A stretch of 12,171 nucleotides of DNA. Source: Promethearchaeota archaeon (GTDB taxonomy: Archaea; Asgardarchaeota; Lokiarchaeia; Sigynarchaeales; SOKP01). The stretch covers positions 1 to 12,171 of the forward strand of contig WJKD01000429.1 of NCBI GenBank assembly GCA_014729315.1. Reading direction: 5' to 3'. How positions within the stretch are numbered: the stretch's first letter is position 1; every line of letters begins with the position of its first letter. Below the pieces are notes generated by a model, which was given only the letters and a program-made list of their open reading frames with translations, did not search any database and was not told where the DNA came from. A program made the translations under genes and the position numbers. Shown piece by piece: positions 1-6,014 of the stretch.

Positions 1-12
1 ACTGAATATTCC

Positions 13-75
13 ACGCTTTAAACAGTAAAACAATCTATGCGTGTCGGCTTTCGTTGTTTTACTGGCTTAAGGCGT
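13..75. repeat. Imperfect palindrome 1 (hairpin element)
   Basis: Left arm 13-33 and right arm 54-75 are reverse complements apart from two mismatches and one bulged base. They enclose a 20-nt loop at 34-53. The loop runs into the word GGCTTTCGT (46-54), which recurs in palindromes 3 and 5. No Rho-independent U-run follows, so it does not look like a terminator. It is the first of at least five such elements. Function unknown. Confidence 0.75.
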
Positions 76-109
76 ACCTCCGATTCACCAGACTACGAGA
101 GAAAATCAA

Positions 110-200
110 CGTTCACCTTTAAGGAAACCAAAGAGCGCTATAGAGGTCAACTCTTCCCGCTTTGCAATCGTCGAGTTGACCTCTTTTGCGCTCAGGTGAC
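110..200. repeat. Imperfect palindrome 2 with extended left arm
   Basis: The core stem is 132-151 (ends GAGGTCAAC) against 175-194 (starts GTTGACCTC), pairing at 17 of 20 positions. The loop is 152-174 and carries TCTTC and TGCAATCGT (163-171). The left arm extends outward to 110 and the right arm to 200. CACCT near 114 can pair with AGGTG near 195 if about 14 nt are bulged out of the left arm. The 42-nt left arm recurs at 486-527 with three differences. Confidence 0.8.
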
Positions 201-233
201 CCTCTCCCCTTTCTCCAATGCATCAAAACATGC

Positions 234-291
234 TGCGCTTTGACCAGCCGGGCTTTCGTGTTGGCTTTCCATGACTGCTGGTCAAGGCGCA
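234..291. repeat. Imperfect palindrome 3
   Basis: Left arm 234-248 (TGCGCTTTGACCAGC) and right arm 277-291 (GCTGGTCAAGGCGCA) are complementary at 14 of 15 positions; the exception would be a U-G pair in RNA. The loop is 28 nt and contains GGCTTTCGT (251-259). The stem sequence is unrelated to those of palindromes 1, 2 and 4. Function unknown. Confidence 0.75.
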
Positions 292-342
292 CATGCACGG
301 AACGGATAAAGCAGGAATCTAACTGCCTGTTCCATCGCATAA

Positions 343-402
343 GCCATGAAATGCCGGAATATTCTTCCTCTGCTATGCAATCGTAATTCCGGCGTTCATG
401 GC
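343..402. repeat. Imperfect palindrome 4
   Basis: Left arm 343-360 (GCCATGAAATGCCGGAAT) pairs with right arm 386-402 (ATTCCGGCGTTCATGGC), about 16 pairs with one bulge. The 25-nt loop carries TCTTC (363-367) and TGCAATCGT (376-384), the same loop words as palindrome 2 although the stems are unrelated. The right arm resembles 628-643 as a direct repeat (13 of 16 matches). Confidence 0.78.
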
Positions 403-407
403 GTCAG

Positions 408-649
408 GCTTCTGTCATACATATCATTCGGCTGGCTAAAATTTCTTTTGACTATGAAAAAATGTTCGCTTTTAAAACGAATAAGCGTTCACCTTTATAG
501 AAGCCAAAGAGCGCTATAGAGGTCAACATCTTCTCGCCTGGCTTTCGTGTTGACCTCTATTGCGCTTCCGTGAGCCGCTGGTAATACCTGCGATACCGGA
601 CTTTTTTTCCATATTTGGAAATTGTGTTTCCAGCGTTTATGACAGAAGC
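408..649. repeat. Perfect 12-bp inverted repeat spanning palindrome 5
   Basis: GCTTCTGTCATA at 408-419 is exactly complementary to TATGACAGAAGC at 638-649. The pair brackets palindrome 5. The right copy lies beside a direct-repeat relative (628-643) of the right arm of palindrome 4 and beside a small TGGAAA/TTTCCA hairpin (616-632). It may be the boundary of an inserted unit or the remains of a sixth element. I see no gene from 1 to 849. From about 660 to 849 the sequence is very AT-rich and holds the leader of the gene at 850. Confidence 0.6.
486..574. repeat. Imperfect palindrome 5, sister copy of palindrome 2
   Basis: Left arm 486-527 matches 110-151 at 39 of 42 positions. The core stem 508-527 pairs with the right arm starting at 549 (GTTGACCTCTATTGCGCT). 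The 21-nt loop (528-548) starts with ATCTTC like palindrome 2 but ends in GGCTTTCGT like palindromes 1 and 3. It therefore combines the stem of one element type with the loop end of the other. Confidence 0.8.
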
Positions 650-805
650 TGCCTCTTTATTCAAGATTTCTGATACTGGCAAATATATATTAAAATAAAA
701 ATACTATTTTGTATAAAAAAATATTGACTATTTATAAATAATTTATTAATTTTGTAACGCATTCAGAATTTTTACATCTTTCGCTGTTTATAACTATTAC
801 ATCGT

Positions 806-811
806 TATAAT
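806..811 (+). promoter_or_regulatory. Candidate -10 box for the gene at 850
   Basis: A perfect TATAAT lies 38 nt before the ATG at 850. No good -35 hexamer sits at 16-18 nt spacing; TTTACA at 771-776 is too far upstream. In DNA this AT-rich a TATAAT can occur by chance, so this is only a candidate. Confidence 0.25.
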
Positions 812-849
812 ATCCAACAGTTTATAGCAATTTTATTCAAGTATTTCAT

Positions 850-1932
850 ATGCAGAAGACAATAAAAATAAGAGAAGATTTCCGTCGAGATGGATTGGCT
901 TTCAATTTTTTAGTCGATGATGAGTTGATGCTCATGATTGCCAAAACATTTCCAGGTTCAATAATACAGGTAGGATATCCTGCAATTTGTAGTGAAGAAC
1001 GAAAAATGTGCAGCAAAATATTGGAAAGGCTTAAAGGGGAAAGTGTTGAACTGGCGCTTTCCGGTCATGCTATGAAGCAGCATTTAGAAATAATAGGTGA
1101 ATTATTAATACCTTACCCCAAAGCCACAGCCAATATCTGGATCCCAATTAGTGATTATTTTATTGCTCGAACTTTAAAATGTTCTGCACAGGAAGTTCTC
1201 GATCATGCCCTAAAATTATTCAATTATTGGCATAAAAATTACCCAACTAACCAGATAGATGTCGCGTTAGTAGATTCTACAGAAAAAGAAGAACACCTGG
1301 AAAAAAGAATAGCATATTTTTCTAAAGAACTTCACGATGCGGGAGCCCGGTCAGTTGTTATCTGCGACACAAAAGGGCAAAGCAACCCGGGAAGCATTCA
1401 AAACATATTTAGCGAGATTCGTAAATCTGATCAAGGTAGAATTGAATTTCACCCGCACAATGATAATGGAAAGGCACTAGAAAACATTAAAGTAGCAATA
1501 GCCTATGATGTAAATGTTATTGGTACAGCTCTATTTAACGCCGGCGAACGATTTACAATGGTTGATCCACGTGAATTAATTAAAAACGAAATTGCCCTTA
1601 ATTTCGAGCCAGAATTTTTGATCCATTTTGAGACAATGTATAAAAAAAGAACTAAAATTTCATTTTCTGAAGCTAAAAATAAGATCTATGACCATAAATT
1701 TATTACTGGAACCCAGTATCGTTTATTCGATAGAAAGGATGAAAAAGAAATAGTATTTGGAGTCACTTCAGATACATATATCTTATCAAAAATGTTAAAA
1801 ATTGAAGAGGAAATTGATTCACATATTTTGCAAAATTTGAAAGATAGCCTTTACGAACAAAAAATGTTGTTTTATTCAAATCATAAACTTAGGGAAATGT
1901 GGAATAAAACGATACAAAGTTATGAATATTAA
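850..1932 (+). CDS. DRE-TIM metallolyase (HMGL-like; isopropylmalate/homocitrate synthase-related)
   Basis: A 360-residue protein with the motifs of the divalent-metal TIM-barrel Claisen enzymes. The N-terminal signature reads EDFRRDGLAF, with R13 and D14 at the catalytic Arg and metal-ligand Asp positions. ICDTKG lies at 171-176. The metal-binding HxH is H201/H203 in HPHNDNGKA. N230-A-G-E-R234 matches the GxGER segment of the synthases. This family joins or cleaves a 2-oxo acid or acyl-CoA partner through a metal-bound enolate; the substrate cannot be read here. It ends after the barrel and lacks the C-terminal LeuA regulatory domain of isopropylmalate synthase. The Asp usual at the start of the DxTLRDG signature is Glu9, and the Asn usual after GERAG is absent. 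The signature begins at residue 7, supporting this ATG, although no clear Shine-Dalgarno sequence precedes it. No leucine- or lysine-pathway genes lie nearby, so a specialised role is plausible. Confidence 0.88.
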   Translation: MQKTIKIREDFRRDGLAFNFLVDDELMLMIAKTFPGSIIQVGYPAICSEERKMCSKILERLKGESVELALSGHAMKQHLEIIGELLIPYPKATANIWIPISDYFIARTLKCSAQEVLDHALKLFNYWHKNYPTNQIDVALVDSTEKEEHLEKRIAYFSKELHDAGARSVVICDTKGQSNPGSIQNIFSEIRKSDQGRIEFHPHNDNGKALENIKVAIAYDVNVIGTALFNAGERFTMVDPRELIKNEIALNFEPEFLIHFETMYKKRTKISFSEAKNKIYDHKFITGTQYRLFDRKDEKEIVFGVTSDTYILSKMLKIEEEIDSHILQNLKDSLYEQKMLFYSNHKLREMWNKTIQSYEY

Positions 1933-1983
1933 TAAAATTTCAAGAGATTAGCCATGCATTATTAATTTTATTATAATATACTG

Positions 1984-2002
1984 AATTTATTATAAATAAA
2001 TT
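1984..2002 (+). terminator. Weak candidate terminator after the metallolyase gene
   Basis: AATTTATT and AATAAATT form a perfect 8-bp stem around a 3-nt loop about 50 nt after the stop codon, and a run of T lies near 2016. The stem is made only of A-T pairs and the T run is not adjacent, so termination here is uncertain. Confidence 0.25.
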
Positions 2003-2077
2003 AGAAAATTTTGTGATTTTTTCAGTTTGTACTTGCAATTTAATGTAAATTATATTATATTAAATCGATATAGTCTG

Positions 2078-2164
2078 TCTATTATCGGAATAAATATTAG
2101 CTAATTATTATATAAATATAACTTATTACTACTTAAGCTTTTCTATGCACCTTCCGATAATAGA
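2078..2164. repeat. 13-bp perfect inverted repeat in the 466-bp spacer
   Basis: TCTATTATCGGAA (2078-2090) and TTCCGATAATAGA (2152-2164) are exact reverse complements separated by 61 nt of A+T-rich DNA. They include two of the few GC-containing words in the spacer 1933-2398. Possible roles are ends of a small non-autonomous element, a paired operator, or an RNA stem in the leader of the next gene. I see no coding potential or other structure in the rest of this spacer. Confidence 0.55.
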
Positions 2165-2383
2165 TCCAACATAATAATAACTGCTATCATACTATATAAT
2201 ATTAAATTATCATTGCAGTATTGTTATATCTAATTATAAAATTATCATAATAATTAAAAATATGGAATTATAATTGCATAGTAACTAAATAGAAATTCCC
2301 CCAAAATTCATAAAATCGAAATAGTTTCGTTCAGCGAATATTGCTTTCACAAAATTAATGAACATCTAACTTCATACTCTAAT

Positions 2384-2390
2384 GAGGGGG
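2384..2390 (+). promoter_or_regulatory. Shine-Dalgarno deciding the start at 2399
   Basis: GAGGGGG lies 8 nt before the ATG at 2399. The next in-frame ATG, at 2417, has no such sequence before it, so the first ATG is the better start. Confidence 0.7.
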
Positions 2391-2398
2391 ATAGAAAA

Positions 2399-3256
2399 AT
2401 GTCAGGACAATTAATAATGCAGAAGAAAAGAATTATTTTTATGCGACATGGAAGTATAATGGAGGGGGTTGATTATGAAACACTAAATTACGAAGAATTA
2501 ATGAATCATCTTACAAAAAGAAAAGATCCTGACCTTGAAGACTCAGACAAAAAATCCGCAATTGATCTTCTATTATCCTTGTTTAATAAACAAAATGAAG
2601 TTAAAGATTTTAAGATAGATAACATTCCAGAAAATATAGACTTAATATGTCACTCGCCTAGTCGAAGAACTATTCAAACAGCAAAGATTATCAGGAAAAA
2701 ACTGAATAACAAACCCGTAATAGAAAATAGTATAAAAAAATATTTGGCAGAAGTAAAATTTTCAAACAATATTATCACAAAAAAGGAGTTTGAAGATAAT
2801 AAAGGGTTTAAGGGATGTAGATCAATTATTTTAGAGCGATGGTTCCGTGGAAAAAACAAGGAATCCTTTTCTGATTCATTTGAGAGAGTAAAAAAATTAG
2901 ATAAATTTATTAAAGATTGTAAGTATAAGAATATATTATTTATTACGCATGGCTTCTATTTGAGATTAATTTATTTGTTCTATCAGAAGCAAATAACTAT
3001 TGATAAAGCAACTGGAAAGCTGAAAAAGGAAACCTTACAGTACCTATTCAGAGCTCCCCGATTGAAATACGGAGGTTTTTTAGAATGGGAATACAACGGA
3101 ATATCATCACTAATTCCACAGCCGGCTGAATGTGATGAATTGGATAATATAATTTTAAAAAAGGAAGTAAAAATCAGAAAATGTGATGAAGAAAAGGTAA
3201 GAGAAAGTTTAAATATTTACGCACCTAATCCTATGCAACCAGCAGTTAGACCTTAG
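2399..3256 (+). CDS. Histidine phosphatase superfamily protein (phosphoglycerate mutase-like)
   Basis: A 285-residue protein with the clade-1 histidine phosphatase motifs. FMRHG places R16 and the phospho-accepting H17 near the N terminus. SPSRRTIQTA (86-95) matches SPLxRAxQTA with R90 as the phosphate-binding Arg. E118 is the likely acid, and FITHG supplies the second catalytic histidine, H184. The family hydrolyses or transfers phosphate through a phosphohistidine; known substrates range from phosphoglycerate and sugar phosphates to phosphoproteins, and this one cannot be assigned. An acidic/lysine-rich insert (about 30-75) separates the first two motifs, and a tail of about 60 residues follows the core. 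No signal peptide is evident, so it is probably cytoplasmic. It converges on the phosphotransferase gene with a 61-nt gap. Confidence 0.88.
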   Translation: MSGQLIMQKKRIIFMRHGSIMEGVDYETLNYEELMNHLTKRKDPDLEDSDKKSAIDLLLSLFNKQNEVKDFKIDNIPENIDLICHSPSRRTIQTAKIIRKKLNNKPVIENSIKKYLAEVKFSNNIITKKEFEDNKGFKGCRSIILERWFRGKNKESFSDSFERVKKLDKFIKDCKYKNILFITHGFYLRLIYLFYQKQITIDKATGKLKKETLQYLFRAPRLKYGGFLEWEYNGISSLIPQPAECDELDNIILKKEVKIRKCDEEKVRESLNIYAPNPMQPAVRP

Positions 3257-3317
3257 CTTATTGGTCAAGAAAATATATAATTGTCTAAATTTATAATTAT
3301 CAAATTTTTCACAGGGA

Positions 3318-5951
3318 TTATTCTCGATAAATTACCTGATGATTTGATGTATCAAAAATAATGTAATTCCCATCATTAAATCTATCAATGTCGATGTTAG
3401 AAATGTAGGGAATATTCTTTTCCCGGCAGACAGTTGCCGCATGAGCTAAATGTCCTCCATGCTGAGTAATAATACCGGTCAACTTTTCTAAATTAATATA
3501 TCCGGGATCAATACTTTTAAAAATACCGATAATATTTTCTGTACCGCCTGTTTCAAGTCTTTTAAGCAATTTGTCGTAGAACTCTTGAGAATTTTCTGAT
3601 ACAATACAAAAGCCTTCCGCAGAACCATGATAAATAGAGTTGCCTTTAATATATCGATATTGACCATTGCTATTGTCAAATTGAGGAATCTTTAACGATA
3701 TATTATTTTCATTTTTTTCAAAAATTACATTTTCTATTTTAACTTCTTTACAGGCTTCAATGTATGCCTTTTTCTTCAGTGATTTCAAACGGAATTGATC
3801 AATATTTTTAAGCTTCAACTTCATTAAATCCTCGCATTTAAGATAGTATATCAAATCTCCCAAATTATATCTATTGGATATCTCTTTCACAATAATTTTT
3901 GAAAGATAAATGTATTTTAAAAGCTCAAATTTCATTTGTTCACGAAATTCGATATAACGATTTGCATTATCTAGCCACAATCTTAAATTTTTAGAATCTT
4001 CTGTTAATTTTGGCTCGAGCTTATTATATTTTTTCATGAAATTGGTATACCAATCCTGCTCAATGTTTACATATTCATTCGTTTTACTATTTTCTTTTCT
4101 AATAATTTTCATTAGCTCATCATCAGGGTATTCTGATAGGCGTGGTTGTATAATGTCCAACGATCCTCTATGTCCGTAATTTTTACGAAATAGCTTCACA
4201 TCATTAATACTTACTTGGTGATTAACGAACTTAGTTCTTTTTTCATGTTTTATATTTGCTAATAAAATTTCAAAATATTCCAATATTTTTTCAACTTTCA
4301 ATTCTCCATCATCGATATTGAATAGCAGCTTCGGATGTTTCTTACTGAGTTTATGTAAAATGCTTTTCACAATATCAGAACTAAGAAATGCAATCCGAAC
4401 AATGACTGCATAGTTAAATCCAAAGTCGCTCCTTAAATATGCGATTAATTTTTTAAATTCTTTAATTAACCTAAACGTTGAAAAATGATCATCTATAGCT
4501 ATCGATCCATCGTCCTGAAATTTGAAAATTCTATCTATCTGTTTTAGCGACTTTGATTTTTTACAAATTAAATTGTCATAAAAATATTGATTTGACTTTA
4601 GCATTTCTGGTAATAAATCATCGTATAAATCAATTTTTTTCTGTACTCCGTTTAAAAAGTCTGAATATAAATTATAATAATATTGCCCTTTTTCTTTAAA
4701 TAGAGATTTGCATTCAGCTAATCCAGGATTTTGAATAAAAACACCAAATTCCGGATAATTAGCTCTTTCCGGTTCATTTAGAATTAAATCAAAATAGTTA
4801 GGGACAAATTTATTAAGATAATATTTCCTATTAATGGATTTTAGACGAAAATTTAATGATCGTATCAGTAAATTAGTACGTAATTGGTTACCAATGGTGA
4901 AAAGATATTTTTCTTGTTCGGTTTTGCTAATCCTCGAATATCCGAGCTCTTTTTTTGCTGCGTTAATTGCACCGATAACTGATCGTGAACCAATGAATAT
5001 TGATTTGAATATTGAAATACCTAAAGGAATTGCAGTGGGAAACAATTCTGTGATGTTGCTGCTCGTTAAAATTGGCGCACGACCGTATTGCTCTACCTCC
5101 GTTTTAAAATATTTTTTTAGTCTTTCTTTTTCCTTTTTAATTATATATTCTGGAGTATAATGAAAAGCAGTAATCGGACGAGATTGCACGAAGTATATTT
5201 CATTATCCGGATCAGAAATTACAAATTCAACATCTTGCGGGAAATCATATTTTTCTTCTAATTTTTTGCCATTCTGCCACAGTTTGTTTAAAGAGCCTTG
5301 TGAAATAAAGATATTTCCTTTCTGCTCAATAATTTTCCCGGTTTTTTTGTCTAAAATGATAGAGTCACCTGAAATAGCACCGCTTGTTAATTGATCCCCG
5401 GGTCCATAACAATATTCTATTTGAAAACGATTTTCATCTTTTTCAGGATTAAGCGATGGACATGTAAAAATTACACCGGATATTTTGGGAGTTATCATCG
5501 ATTGGATAATTACTCCCATTTGTGCTGTTGATATTTCACCATTACCGTATTTTTCTAAGTATTCTGACAAAGAAATATAGCAATTCCGTATTGCCAATAT
5601 AACGTCAGCAGGCTTGTTCTCAACATTCAGAGTTGTTTTAAACAAACCAGCACAGCTTTCACCATGACCATCTTCTAAACTGCAGGAACTACGTATAGCT
5701 AATTTAGTGCCTAGTTTTTTTTGTATTATTTCTAACAAACAGGTAGGTACATGCCCGTTCTTTTTGTACAATTCATTAAATGTATAATTCAGAATAACTG
5801 AATCAGGAACATTGAAATCATTATTCAATAGCTTCAAAAGGCTATTAGCTTTGTTCCCAATATGATCTCTTTTGTTCTTCCGGAATTTATTGAGACTATA
5901 AATTTCAAATACTTTTTTATCGGTGTAGGAATGTGTATAGAGTTTCTTCAT
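3318..5951 (-). CDS. PEP-synthase/rifampicin phosphotransferase-like dikinase, acceptor unknown
   Basis: An 877-residue protein with the domain order of rifampicin phosphotransferase. The ATP-grasp domain (about 28-265) shows K34 in GNKANSL, AIRSSCSLED (85-94), Q150 before SGVIFT, D240-V-E and VQSRPIT (255-261). The central acceptor domain (about 290-760) has SSNITELFPTAIPL (297-310), YGHRG with QPRLSEYP (592-609) and DLIYYLKCEDL (699-709), all recognisable in this family. The C-terminal swivelling domain has GGHLAHAATVCRE (832-844) with the phosphocarrier H837. Such enzymes move the beta-phosphate of ATP via phosphohistidine to pyruvate, rifampicin or another acceptor. There is no C-terminal PEP-binding TIM barrel as in true PEP synthase, so antibiotic, metabolite or macromolecule phosphorylation is more likely. 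All catalytic landmarks are intact. It starts 63 nt after the NLR-like gene on the same strand, without a clear Shine-Dalgarno, suggesting co-transcription. Confidence 0.92.
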   Translation of the reverse strand: MKKLYTHSYTDKKVFEIYSLNKFRKNKRDHIGNKANSLLKLLNNDFNVPDSVILNYTFNELYKKNGHVPTCLLEIIQKKLGTKLAIRSSCSLEDGHGESCAGLFKTTLNVENKPADVILAIRNCYISLSEYLEKYGNGEISTAQMGVIIQSMITPKISGVIFTCPSLNPEKDENRFQIEYCYGPGDQLTSGAISGDSIILDKKTGKIIEQKGNIFISQGSLNKLWQNGKKLEEKYDFPQDVEFVISDPDNEIYFVQSRPITAFHYTPEYIIKKEKERLKKYFKTEVEQYGRAPILTSSNITELFPTAIPLGISIFKSIFIGSRSVIGAINAAKKELGYSRISKTEQEKYLFTIGNQLRTNLLIRSLNFRLKSINRKYYLNKFVPNYFDLILNEPERANYPEFGVFIQNPGLAECKSLFKEKGQYYYNLYSDFLNGVQKKIDLYDDLLPEMLKSNQYFYDNLICKKSKSLKQIDRIFKFQDDGSIAIDDHFSTFRLIKEFKKLIAYLRSDFGFNYAVIVRIAFLSSDIVKSILHKLSKKHPKLLFNIDDGELKVEKILEYFEILLANIKHEKRTKFVNHQVSINDVKLFRKNYGHRGSLDIIQPRLSEYPDDELMKIIRKENSKTNEYVNIEQDWYTNFMKKYNKLEPKLTEDSKNLRLWLDNANRYIEFREQMKFELLKYIYLSKIIVKEISNRYNLGDLIYYLKCEDLMKLKLKNIDQFRLKSLKKKAYIEACKEVKIENVIFEKNENNISLKIPQFDNSNGQYRYIKGNSIYHGSAEGFCIVSENSQEFYDKLLKRLETGGTENIIGIFKSIDPGYINLEKLTGIITQHGGHLAHAATVCREKNIPYISNIDIDRFNDGNYIIFDTSNHQVIYRE

Positions 5952-6014
5952 GATTTTTTAATCGTTGTAATAGAACACAAAATATTTAATTCTGAATGAT
6001 ACAGCATTAATCAA

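Noticed and set aside
37..386. Three overlapping short open frames (37-243 +, 119-340 -, 186-386 +)
   Set aside because: They run straight through the palindromes, overlap one another on both strands, have no Shine-Dalgarno and show no protein family character; they follow from the lower AT content of the repeat block.
13..574. CRISPR array or integron attC array
   Set aside because: There is no constant direct repeat with uniform spacers, so not CRISPR. The arms do not show the paired RYYYAAC/GTTRRRY core sites of attC, and no integrase or cassette genes are present.
724..752. TTGACT (724-729) with TAATTT 17 nt downstream as a sigma-70 promoter
   Set aside because: The -10 match is only 3 of 6 and the start codon would be almost 100 nt away; TATAAT at 806 is a better, though still weak, candidate.
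3257..3317. Bidirectional terminator between the convergent genes
   Set aside because: I found no stable stem with a T run in these 61 nt.
4834..5160. 108-residue open frame on the + strand
   Set aside because: It lies antisense inside the phosphotransferase gene, whose motifs are conserved across this stretch.
3318..5951. Calling the gene PEP synthase (ppsA)
   Set aside because: The phosphohistidine domain is at the C terminus and no PEP/pyruvate TIM barrel follows, so the order is that of rifampicin phosphotransferase-like enzymes and not PEP synthase.
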